Assembly: GCF_000195295.1 (NCBI RefSeq)
Contig: NC_015388.1
Span: forward strand, 1,116,001-1,180,000
Direction of reading: 5' to 3'
Source: Desulfobacca acetoxidans DSM 11109
GTDB lineage: Bacteria > Desulfobacterota > Desulfobaccia > Desulfobaccales > Desulfobaccaceae
DNA: 64,000 bases
This document shows positions 17,548-25,533 of the stretch, piece by piece. Position 1 is the stretch's first letter, and each line of letters opens with the position of its first letter. Under the pieces are notes generated by a model. It worked only from the letters and a program-made list of their open reading frames with translations, did not search any database and was not told the origin of the DNA. Made by a program: the position numbers and the translations under genes.

Positions 17548-19749
17548 TTAATGAATCGCCAGAGTGTCTAACCGTCGGGAATCCGGCAGTTGCGTTTCTG
17601 CCTGGGAGTCGGCATAAGTCTCATTGGATTGTGGGGCAAAAGTCAGCAATCGGCTGGAGTTGGCCATAATCCCGAGACTGTGGGCCACGTGAAAAAGACC
17701 GGCCAACACCGGAGGGAGAAACCCCAGAATACCTAAGCCGGCTCCGATAAGATCGGTGCTGGTTGCCAGCCAAAAGTTCTGGTAGACGATTTTCAGGGTT
17801 TGCTGGCTCAATTCCCGGAGATACAGTACTTTTGCCAGATCTCCGTTGGTAAGCACGACATCGGCGGTGGCCAGGGCGATCTCCGAGCCTCCGCCGCCTA
17901 CGGCAATGCCGATATCCGCCTCCGCCAGGGCCAGGGCGTCGTTTACCCCGTCTCCCACTACCACCACCTTATGCCCGTTTCCCTTGAGCTCATTAACGAC
18001 CCGGGCTTTATCCTCCGGCAGTAGTAAGCTGTAGTGGACGTCGAAAGGCAGATGTCGTAACACCTGGCGCGCCACTTCGGCCTTATCCCCCGTGATCATC
18101 ACGGTTTTTTTCACCCCGCGGGCCTGGAGGGCCTCTAGCAACCCGGCGGCGCCCCTTTGCAGGTGGTTATCGATGCCAATCAGGCCTAAAGTGGTATCCT
18201 CCACGGCCACGTATACTATTGTCTGTCCCCGCGCCTCGGCTTTTTGAGCTTCCCTCGTCAGGACAGGAACCAGATGAATGTGCTCCTTCTCTAAAAATCG
18301 TTCATTGCCCACCAGTACCTGTTTGCCCTGAACCTCGGCTCGCACCCCTGATCCCAGGATATAATCGCACAGAGCATGGGGGAGAGGTCGAACCCCTTGC
18401 CGTTGGGCCTCTTGTTTGATCGCACTGGCTATGGGGTGTTTGTTGTGTTGTTCGGCTGACACCGCCCACTCCAGCAGGGTTTCAGGTTTTGTACCATTGG
18501 CCCCCAGAATCAGGCTCACCTGGGGCTGACGGGGGGTAATGGTGCCGGTTTTATCGAAGCAGTAAGTATCGGCAGTTCCGACTTCTTCCAGATAACGACC
18601 GCCCTTGATCAAAATTCCCTTGCGCATGGCCGCATAAAGGCCGCTACTGATGGCGCTGCCGGCAGCCAGAGCCGTAGCACAGGGGCACGCCATGGTCAGC
18701 ATAACGGCAAAAGTTTTGGCAAAGTTGGCTGTGATCAGGTAGGTGGCCCCGGTGGCGATAAGACCGGCGCGCAACATCCGTTCCCCCAGCTTGTCTGCCA
18801 CCCTTTGCACCTCGGCGCGATTGGACAGGGCCTCTTCAGCCAGTTTTAAGACCTGCCGCAGATAGAGATCCTCTCCCACCCTCTGGGCTCTGACCGTGAT
18901 GACTCCTTCCCGGATATAGCTGCCGGCAAAGACAAATTCACCCGCGGCCTTTTTTTCGGGCTGGAGTTGGCCGGTGATATGGGCGGTATCCACCAAAGCC
19001 GTTCCATGGATTATCTCACCATCTACCGGCACCCGCTCGCCGCTGTGCAGAACGACCTCATCCTTAACCTGCAGGGCGTCAAAAGGTATTTCGATTTCTA
19101 CGCCTTCTTGAAGAATAAAGACCTTTTCCCCGGCCAGAGAAAACAGTTCTCTGATCTTTCTCTGGGACTTGTCTGCCAAATAATCTGTGAGCAGATGGGA
19201 ACCTTCTTCTATCCACAGCACTTGTAAAGCCGCCAGCGCCTCGCCGGCCCCCACCGCGGCCAGAGCCGCCCCTCCGATAAAAGTCTCTAATGAAATTCCC
19301 GGCTTGTCTTTCCTTTCCGTCAGGCCGGATTTCAAAGTTGACAGTGAAGAAAGGCCCGCCACCAGGCCTAAGACACTAAAAGGTCCCTGGGCAATGGCCT
19401 GCTTCAACAGAACTTTTTTGATGAACACGTATCCCATGCAGGCTGTGAGCCCGAGAAAGCGGGCCATAGAACCTCTCAGGCTCTTGGGGCTCCCACGCCG
19501 GGCAGGAATAGTAAGACCTTTCACTTTGAAAAATCCCTTGACCTCGGACAGCACCGCCGGCTGCGTGATTTTCTTCGGATAGTAGCGGATGACCAGACTG
19601 TTGCTTTTTACTCGCCGTTCTACCGAAAAGATAGCCTTCTGCTCTAAGAGATACTGTTGCAGGTCTCTAAGCAGACTACCTTCTTCCCGCCGAAGGGATA
19701 TTTTTAGGCGCAGGCGCCCTGGAATGGCATGGCAGACTTCGTAAACCAT
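17548..19749 (-). CDS. P1B-type ATPase with CPC motif and altered TGE (TGQ), first gene of the operon
   Basis: A 733-aa P-type metal ATPase preceded by an AGGAG site. It has CPC in the membrane site (MACPCATALAAG), DKTGTITP, HP (NKHPIASAI) and GDGVNDALAL. The actuator loop reads ITGQLQPEKKA: the TGE glutamate that positions water for dephosphorylation is glutamine (codon CAA at about 18974). The N-terminal HMA-like domain starts VCHAIPGRLRLKIS and lacks CxxC. CPC usually means copper, or zinc/cadmium, but neighbours point to iron. The pump may be slowed or serve as a partner subunit of the SCA-type ATPase. It leads the operon down to 12405. Confidence 0.85.
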   Translation of the reverse strand: MVYEVCHAIPGRLRLKISLRREEGSLLRDLQQYLLEQKAIFSVERRVKSNSLVIRYYPKKITQPAVLSEVKGFFKVKGLTIPARRGSPKSLRGSMARFLGLTACMGYVFIKKVLLKQAIAQGPFSVLGLVAGLSSLSTLKSGLTERKDKPGISLETFIGGAALAAVGAGEALAALQVLWIEEGSHLLTDYLADKSQRKIRELFSLAGEKVFILQEGVEIEIPFDALQVKDEVVLHSGERVPVDGEIIHGTALVDTAHITGQLQPEKKAAGEFVFAGSYIREGVITVRAQRVGEDLYLRQVLKLAEEALSNRAEVQRVADKLGERMLRAGLIATGATYLITANFAKTFAVMLTMACPCATALAAGSAISSGLYAAMRKGILIKGGRYLEEVGTADTYCFDKTGTITPRQPQVSLILGANGTKPETLLEWAVSAEQHNKHPIASAIKQEAQRQGVRPLPHALCDYILGSGVRAEVQGKQVLVGNERFLEKEHIHLVPVLTREAQKAEARGQTIVYVAVEDTTLGLIGIDNHLQRGAAGLLEALQARGVKKTVMITGDKAEVARQVLRHLPFDVHYSLLLPEDKARVVNELKGNGHKVVVVGDGVNDALALAEADIGIAVGGGGSEIALATADVVLTNGDLAKVLYLRELSQQTLKIVYQNFWLATSTDLIGAGLGILGFLPPVLAGLFHVAHSLGIMANSSRLLTFAPQSNETYADSQAETQLPDSRRLDTLAIH

Positions 19750-19874
19750 AATTCTCCTGCTCGCTGGGGATAAGCAGCTATCGGGATGTGACGTGTCCCC
19801 GGATGCAAAGGTATTTTTAGAAACTAAGACTCAATATCAATAGATTTTCCAACGAGTCATCATCTTCCCAGAAT
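19750..19874. other. Leader/promoter region of the ferrosome-like operon
   Basis: This holds the RBS (AGGAG) for the CPC-type ATPase gene and, on the minus strand, AT-rich sequence from 19858 to 19805 with TTGGAA and TTGATA candidates. No pair with good -10 spacing stands out and no clear Fur or DtxR box was found. Confidence 0.35.
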
Positions 19875-19990
19875 CACAACGAAGTATGAAAACAGAATCG
19901 TGGCAGCTGCTCACAATAATGCTTTTTCGGCTCACCGCTCACCGCTCACTGCCCTGCCCACGGCTCACGGCTCACTGTTTTTATACAAGT
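19875..19990 (+). repeat. Direct repeat, copy 1 (about 116 bp) with CGGCTCAC units
   Basis: Starts cacaacgaag, contains aacagaatcgtggcagctgc and several short CTCACCG/CTCACGG units, and ends ctgtttttatacaagt. It repeats with few changes at 20008-20104. A related copy on the opposite strand is at 29364-29413. It lies between feoB and the ferrosome-like operon, and the in-frame ORFs here are made only of repeat. Confidence 0.75.
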
Positions 19991-20007
19991 GCTCATGTTC
20001 TGCCGAA

Positions 20008-20104
20008 CACAACGAAGCATAAAAACAGAATCGTGGCGGCTGCTCACAATAATGTTTTTGCTGCTCACGGCTCACGGCTCACGGCTCACTGTTTTTATAC
20101 AAGT
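20008..20104 (+). repeat. Direct repeat, copy 2 (97 bp)
   Basis: Second copy of the element at 19875-19990, shorter because it has fewer CTCACGG heptamers. The remainder of the gap up to 20215 shows no gene. Confidence 0.75.
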
Positions 20105-20215
20105 TGGCTCATCCGGTGCGGCAATTGTCAGACCACCGCCTGAGATTGTTTTTTTAAGGGAGAGTTGGAGGGTCAAGGGGAGGAGAAAGATTTGGACTCT
20201 CTCCCCCTCTGAACA

Positions 20216-22408
20216 TTAAATCCCGCTTCCCACCTGGTAAACCATAACCGCAATGACATATGCCAGCACGGTGTTAAAAGCCACGGCAAACAAGGCCCAG
20301 TTCCAGGAGGATTCTCGGGCCATGGCCACCACGGTCACAAAACAAGGGGCATAGAGCAACACAAAGATAATCAGGGATAGCACCGCCGGAATGGTCCAGT
20401 GGGGGTCAGCGGCAATCTTTTGGGTCAGGCTTTCGGGTTCTTCCGGGTCCACCGTTCCTAGGGAATAGGCAGTGCCCAGAGTGGCGACAATCACCTCCTT
20501 GGCGGCAAACCCGCCGATGAGAGCGATATTGGTCTGCCAGTTGAAGCCGGCCAGACTCATCACCGGTTCGATGGCGTGCCCCAGGCGCCCGGCCACCGAA
20601 TACTCCAATGCCGCTTCGCTCTGTTTATCGGCGATTTCAGATAGTTTCTCCTTGAGCAGCTTATCTTTATCCTCGTCCGACAGGTTCTCCCGGGTGGCTG
20701 TTGCCGCCACCTCCTGCTCCGCAACTGCCTTTTGCTGTTCGTAATTTTCGACCTGGTTGGCAGGGAGCTGGGGGAAGGTCATGGCCGCCCAGAGCAGGAT
20801 GGCAATGGCCAGGATGACGGTGCCGGCCTTCTTGAGATATTGCCAGGTGCGGTCCCAGGTGTGGGTCAGCACGCCACGCAGGGTGGGGAGCCGGTAAGGA
20901 GGCAGTTCCATGATAAACGGAGTGGATTCCCCTTTGATCACCGTCCAGCGCAAGATTCTGGAAACTACCAGGGAGGCGGCCCAGGCGCCCAGGGTAATGA
21001 AAAACATGATCTTGGCCTGGCTCTGCTCAAAAAAGGCCCCTACCATTAGGACAAAGACCGGGATCTTAGCGCCGCAGACCTGAAAGGGGGCCGTGATGAT
21101 GGTGGCCAGCCGTTCTTTGGGGCTCCTCAGGGTTCTGGCCGCCATGACCCCGGGCACGGCGCAGCCCCCGGGCAAGCCGCCGGAGATAATCAGGGGCATG
21201 ACCGAGGCGCCGTGCAGACCGAAGACGCGCACCACCCGGTCCATCATGTACGCCACCCGGGCCATATATCCCAGGTCTTCGAGAAAGGTGACCAGGGCAA
21301 ACATGATCAGGATGAGCGGCACAAAGCTCAGGACACTGCCGACACCGCCAATGATGCCGGAAACAATCAGCGATTGCACTAACCCTTCGGGTATCAGACT
21401 GGTAAAGGTATCCCCCAGCCAGCCGAAGAAGACATCCAGCCACCCTTTGGGGTATTCTCCCACGGTAAAAGTAATATGGAAAATGGCATACAGTACGGCA
21501 ATCATGATCGCCGGCCCCAGCAGTTTGTGGGCCAGCACCTTATCCAGACGGTCAGACTGGTCAAAACGCTCGTGGGAGGCGGTGACCAAAACGTTGGGCT
21601 GCCGGAGCACAGAGTTGATAAAACCATACCGGTGGTCGGCGATAATGGCCTCGGGGTAAGAGTTGAAGTTTTTCTGACAGAGCTCTTCCACCGTGATGAC
21701 CATTTCCTCTAATTTACGGGAGATGGAACCGGTCTGTCGGCCGGCGGCCATAATCTTTTCATCTCCTTCCAAATACTTCAGGGCGATCCAACGGGCGGGA
21801 TAGCGCTCGGTCATAAAGTTGGCCGCCTCAATCATGTGGGTCATGCCCGCCAGGATGGGATCAATGTCCGGTCCGTAAGAGATTTCCAAGGGTTTCCATT
21901 CATGGCCGGATTTTCGGGCAACGGCGACTGCCTCCCGGACAATATCCTCTTTGCCATCGCCTTTGCGGGCCACGGTTTCCACTACTGGAACCTGCAATAA
22001 CTCACCTAAACTCTTACTATTTATCCGGATGCCCTTCTTTTTTACTTCATCCATCATGTTCAAGGCCAGGACTAAGGGAATTCCCAGTTCCATGAACTGC
22101 ACTGCCAGATAGAGGCTGCGTTCCAAGGCGGTGGCGTCTATGATGTCCACTACCACGTCCACCTTCTCATCCACCAGAACCTCACGGGCCACCACCTCTT
22201 CCAGAGAATAGGCGGTCAGAGAATAGGTTCCCGGGATATCGATGAGGTGTACCTCCTTGCCGTTATGACGGTACGAACCTTCTTTACGCTCCACGGTTAT
22301 GCCGGGATAATTGCCGACTCGCTGATGGGCCCCGGTTATGGCATTGAACATGGTGGTTTTTCCGCAATTAGGATTGCCGGCCAGGGCTACCGTGATATTT
22401 TCCGCCAC
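20216..22408 (-). CDS. feoB: Ferrous iron transporter FeoB
   Basis: A 730-aa inner-membrane Fe(II) transporter. The N-terminal G domain shows G1 GNPNCGKTT, G3 DIPGTYSL and G4 NMMD. The C-terminal membrane part has the two Gate regions (with GGLPGGCAVPGVMAARTL and FAAKEVIVATLGT) and many helices. The cytosolic loop around 560-600 is rich in Glu, Lys and Ala. feoA starts just upstream with a 2-bp gap, so the pair is an operon with the DtxR-type regulator ahead. In anaerobes FeoB is the main route for Fe(II), consistent with supplying the adjacent storage cluster. Confidence 0.96.
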   Translation of the reverse strand: MAENITVALAGNPNCGKTTMFNAITGAHQRVGNYPGITVERKEGSYRHNGKEVHLIDIPGTYSLTAYSLEEVVAREVLVDEKVDVVVDIIDATALERSLYLAVQFMELGIPLVLALNMMDEVKKKGIRINSKSLGELLQVPVVETVARKGDGKEDIVREAVAVARKSGHEWKPLEISYGPDIDPILAGMTHMIEAANFMTERYPARWIALKYLEGDEKIMAAGRQTGSISRKLEEMVITVEELCQKNFNSYPEAIIADHRYGFINSVLRQPNVLVTASHERFDQSDRLDKVLAHKLLGPAIMIAVLYAIFHITFTVGEYPKGWLDVFFGWLGDTFTSLIPEGLVQSLIVSGIIGGVGSVLSFVPLILIMFALVTFLEDLGYMARVAYMMDRVVRVFGLHGASVMPLIISGGLPGGCAVPGVMAARTLRSPKERLATIITAPFQVCGAKIPVFVLMVGAFFEQSQAKIMFFITLGAWAASLVVSRILRWTVIKGESTPFIMELPPYRLPTLRGVLTHTWDRTWQYLKKAGTVILAIAILLWAAMTFPQLPANQVENYEQQKAVAEQEVAATATRENLSDEDKDKLLKEKLSEIADKQSEAALEYSVAGRLGHAIEPVMSLAGFNWQTNIALIGGFAAKEVIVATLGTAYSLGTVDPEEPESLTQKIAADPHWTIPAVLSLIIFVLLYAPCFVTVVAMARESSWNWALFAVAFNTVLAYVIAVMVYQVGSGI

Positions 22409-22410
22409 GA

Positions 22411-22644
22411 TTAACCCTCCGTCTCCACCGTGATGTGGTCGGCTTCACTATTGCGCAGGGCCATGGTGAAACCTTTCAACCGCAAGGCCACCGGGTCCAG
22501 GAGTGGCGCCCGGCCGACAATCAAGACTTCCGTGCCGGGCAACAGCCCCATGTCCCTGATTCGCCGGCCCAATTCTTTGTTGGCGGCCACCGTTTTGATA
22601 ACCGCGCGCTCGTTTAAATCCATGTGCCGCATTGACTTCACCAT
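22411..22644 (-). CDS. feoA: FeoA accessory protein
   Basis: A 77-aa single SH3-like FeoA domain (LNERAVIKTVAANKELGRR, MGLLPGTEVLIVGRAPLLDP), the standard partner of FeoB thought to regulate its activity at the cytoplasmic face. It lies 66 bp downstream of the DtxR-family gene and 2 bp upstream of feoB. ATG 22644 is the longest start; an inner Met at residue 5 or 8 is possible. Confidence 0.93.
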   Translation of the reverse strand: MVKSMRHMDLNERAVIKTVAANKELGRRIRDMGLLPGTEVLIVGRAPLLDPVALRLKGFTMALRNSEADHITVETEG

Positions 22645-22710
22645 CGGTCTTCTCCCTTTTAGAGCATTTATTTTTCCCAGATCAAGTGTAGCTGAACGCT
22701 TTCCTGTGTC

Positions 22711-23490
22711 TTAGGGCAACTCCACTGTAATGGCAACCGCCTCTTCGCGGCGCAGAGAGAAATGATAACCCAGGACCTTCACCTCCACTGGATCACCATA
22801 AGGCCCCAGTCTCTCAACTTCTGCAACGATTCCTGGAATGAAACCGAGCTCTTGGACCCGTTGGCCTGGACTACTGGAGGTGTCTACGGAGAGAATTATT
22901 CCTTTTTCGCCAGGCTTAAGCTCATGAAGCAGTAAAGTCCGCGGCTTTTCTTGTTGTTGCCGTTCCTCAAAGTTTTCCAGGCATTGAAAAATGCACTGCT
23001 CACATTGTCTCCTTTGCGCGGCATCCTGGCAGAAACGTTGAAAATCCTGAAGCCACTCTCTGCCACTGCGAGGGCAGATATCGAGAAATTCCCCAAACTG
23101 GATGAGCCGGTCCACAATAACCCCCGGTATCGCACGTTCCATCAGGTAGGCGGCTTCTTCTGCGATTTTCTGGTCAATTCCGAGTATCTTGACGAAAAAT
23201 CCCTGGAGGACTTCATGACAGCGCACCACCCCCTTGGCAAGAATGATGCCTTCCGGGGTCAGTGTGATCAGGCCGTAGGGAGTGTAATTAATGAGCCGAC
23301 GCTCCGCTAACGTCTTGAGAGCTCCGCTTACTGTTGACTTGTGTAAATTCAAATAGCCGGCAATATCCTTGACCCGAGCTACCTGATTTTCTCGCTCCAG
23401 GTGATAAATCGCCTCCAGATAATCTTCCATCCTGGCGTTTAAGCTCGTTTCTCCCGTGGTTAGTTTGTCTTCATCCGGAAAGTCCTTCAT
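22711..23490 (-). CDS. DtxR/MntR-family metal regulator with Cys-rich insert and C-terminal FeoA domain
   Basis: A 259-aa regulator. Residues 20-80 are the winged helix (RMEDYLEAIYHL, VKDIAGYLNLHKSTVSGALK). Residues 85-135 are the dimerisation domain, and 187-259 form a FeoA/SH3 domain. The MntR-type N-terminal ligands (Asp and Glu of MEDYLEAIY) and one His (RCHEVL) are kept. In the helix EEAAYLMERAI the usual Glu-His ligand pair has become Glu-Arg. A segment absent from DtxR follows with Cys at 139, 154, 163, 166 and 170, which might hold an iron-sulfur cluster. First gene of the feo operon, so probably its iron-responsive regulator. Confidence 0.88.
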   Translation of the reverse strand: MKDFPDEDKLTTGETSLNARMEDYLEAIYHLERENQVARVKDIAGYLNLHKSTVSGALKTLAERRLINYTPYGLITLTPEGIILAKGVVRCHEVLQGFFVKILGIDQKIAEEAAYLMERAIPGVIVDRLIQFGEFLDICPRSGREWLQDFQRFCQDAAQRRQCEQCIFQCLENFEERQQQEKPRTLLLHELKPGEKGIILSVDTSSSPGQRVQELGFIPGIVAEVERLGPYGDPVEVKVLGYHFSLRREEAVAITVELP

Positions 23491-23613
23491 TTTTAAGATT
23501 ATCCCCTACAGGGGCGGGATATCCCCGTCTCTACAATCAAGATTTCCGCTTTTCCCTTGGTGCTGCAAAGAGCACCGCCGCAGTTTCCGGATGAACACTA
23601 GTTCTTAAGTTTG

Positions 23614-23663
23614 AATTATATAATTAAGTTTTATAGTTATAAATGTGTTTGGCTTTATAACAA
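23614..23663 (-). promoter_or_regulatory. Candidate promoter and operator of the regulator-feoAB operon
   Basis: On the minus strand TTGTTA (23663-23658) and TATAAC (23641-23636) are spaced 16 bp. A perfect 12-bp palindrome AATTATATAATT lies at 23614-23625, just downstream, where a repressor such as the adjacent DtxR-type protein could sit. The start codon is 124 bp further. This is from inspection only. Confidence 0.35.
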
Positions 23664-23978
23664 ATGTTTTGCTGATAAAACAATAGAAAAAACGAACCTG
23701 GATGTCAAGCTTTTTTTTGAGAACCGAAAGCCCTGAGAGAAAAACAGGCTAATATCAAAGTCATTAGGCTGTGACTTTTTTTAAAGGGGGATTGAAAGGT
23801 TTTTCATGATAAATTAGAAGATATCTAAAAGATAATATCTGAGAAAGTATTCTTGGCCGCCGGATAAGACCGTCTGGCGTGTTACATGTTATCAGGTATA
23901 GGTTTTTTAACCAGGTGAGGCCTCTTAACGGCAATCTGCCGAAGGAATATCAGTCGTCGTATGCCGATCCGCCAACCC

Positions 23979-24077
23979 CGAACCATAAGAATGGGTTCTT
24001 GGAGGGACAGGCTTTCTCGCCTGGACAGAACTTATTTTTTGGCCAGCAACCAACAACCGGAAACCGGAAACTATCAA
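23979..24077 (+). repeat. Dispersed repeat family B, copy 1
   Basis: Begins cgaaccataagaatgg, contains a short palindrome around caggctttctcgcctg, and ends accggaaactatcaa. Similar copies lie at 44990-45088 and 47791-47876, each just upstream of a gene on the same strand. The rest of the 611-bp gap (23491-24101) holds AT-rich sequence and an AGATATCT palindrome near 23819, but no gene. Confidence 0.65.
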
Positions 24078-24101
24078 CTTTAGCTCAGGTATGCAATAAT
24101 T

Positions 24102-25472
24102 ATGTGGAAATTGCTCCCGTCTGGTAAGGCTCTTTGGAAAAATAAATTTATTGCGATCGCTGTGGTGGCTGTCATTATCCTGTTGACGTCAATCTGGGTC
24201 TGGCGCGCCGATAAACAAGACTCCCTCTCGTATAGTTTCGCAGTAGTCAACCGAGGCGATCTGCAGGCTACCATTACCGCTACGGGTACGGTGGAGCCGG
24301 AGGAGCTGGTAGATGTGGGCGCCCAGGTGGCGGGGAAGATCACCGTTTTTGGGAAAGACAAAAGTGGCAAAACGGTCGATTACGGTTCTGTCGTGGAGGC
24401 CGGGGCCATTTTGGCCAAGATTGACGATGCCATTTACGCTGCCGAAGCAGCCCAAGCCAAAGCGCAGTTGGCCCAGGCCAAAGCCAATGTACAGCGGGCT
24501 GAGGCCGAACTGGGGCAATTGCGGGCCAAGTTCCTCCAGGCCGAGCGGGATTGGGTGCGCGCCCGGAAACTAGGGCCGTCCGATGCCTTGTCCGAAAGCG
24601 ATTATGATGCGGCTCAGTCGGCCTTTGAAGTTGCCAAGGCCAACGTCGACGTCGGGCGGGCCACTCTGTTGCAGGCCAAAGAAGGTGTGGCACAATCCGA
24701 AGCCGCCTTAAGCAGGGCCTCTCAAAACTTGGATTATTGCACTATTAAAGCCCCGGTCAACGGTGTGATCATCGACCGGCGGGTAAATATCGGTCAGACG
24801 GTGGTGGCCAGCCTCAATGCTCCTAGTCTCTTCCTGATTGCCAAGGACCTGACCCGTTTACAGATCTGGGCGCCGGTAAATGAGGCTGACATCGGCAATA
24901 TCCACCCCGGCCAGCCCGTCACCTTTGTCGTCGATGCCTACCCGCGGGACACCTTTAAGGGCGTAGTGGGCAAAGTCCGGTTAAATGCCACCATGACCCA
25001 GAACGTCGTGACCTATACCGTGGAAGTTAACACCGATAACGCCGAACAGAAGTTGATTCCCTACCTGACGGCGAATGTTAGGTTTCTGGTGGCAAAGCGC
25101 CAAAATGTTCTGTTGGTCCCCAACGCCGCCTTGCGTTGGCGTCCCCAACTGGCGCAGATAGCGCCTGATTTTCGACAGCAGTATCAAAAGGATGAGAGCA
25201 CCGGGGTTTTGAGGACCGCCTCGGCAAAAGCCAAGAAAGAGGAGTGGGGCGTGGGGACGTTATGGGTGCCAAAAGGCGCCTATATTCAGCCAATGGAAGT
25301 TCGGTTGGGTCCGAGCGACGGAACGTTCACCGAAGTTCAGGGTCCGGGACTGCAGGAGGGTTTAAAGGTTGTGGCAGGTGAAAAACGATTGGCAGATGAA
25401 GAGAATTCCTCTGGTTCTCCCAGTCCCTTCACACCCAAACTCTTTGGCGGTAAAGCACCCCGACCTCACTAG
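24102..25472 (+). CDS. MacA-like periplasmic adaptor (membrane fusion) protein
   Basis: A 456-aa HlyD/MacA-type adaptor. It has a cytoplasmic N-terminus and one transmembrane helix at about 15-33 (FIAIAVVAVIILLTSIWVW). A lipoyl/barrel-sandwich half follows, then an alpha-hairpin of about 100 residues rich in Ala, Gln and Lys (QAKAQLAQAKANVQRAEAEL...). The second half includes YCTIKAPVNGVI and VNIGQTV, with a beta-barrel and membrane-proximal domain. It bridges the MacB-type ATPase and an outer-membrane channel, both encoded directly downstream. The operon starts 24 bp after a dispersed repeat. Substrate (macrolide, peptide, lipid or siderophore) unknown. Confidence 0.9.
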   Translation: MWKLLPSGKALWKNKFIAIAVVAVIILLTSIWVWRADKQDSLSYSFAVVNRGDLQATITATGTVEPEELVDVGAQVAGKITVFGKDKSGKTVDYGSVVEAGAILAKIDDAIYAAEAAQAKAQLAQAKANVQRAEAELGQLRAKFLQAERDWVRARKLGPSDALSESDYDAAQSAFEVAKANVDVGRATLLQAKEGVAQSEAALSRASQNLDYCTIKAPVNGVIIDRRVNIGQTVVASLNAPSLFLIAKDLTRLQIWAPVNEADIGNIHPGQPVTFVVDAYPRDTFKGVVGKVRLNATMTQNVVTYTVEVNTDNAEQKLIPYLTANVRFLVAKRQNVLLVPNAALRWRPQLAQIAPDFRQQYQKDESTGVLRTASAKAKKEEWGVGTLWVPKGAYIQPMEVRLGPSDGTFTEVQGPGLQEGLKVVAGEKRLADEENSSGSPSPFTPKLFGGKAPRPH

Positions 25473-25533
25473 GGTAACGGAAAGGTTCTGCCGCAATCAA
25501 AATAATCCATGATAATGTGCGACCGTTAGTGGC

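Noticed and set aside
19750-19874. Fur or DtxR box before the ferrosome-like operon
   Set aside because: No 19-bp dyad close to either consensus was found, though the context makes iron control likely.
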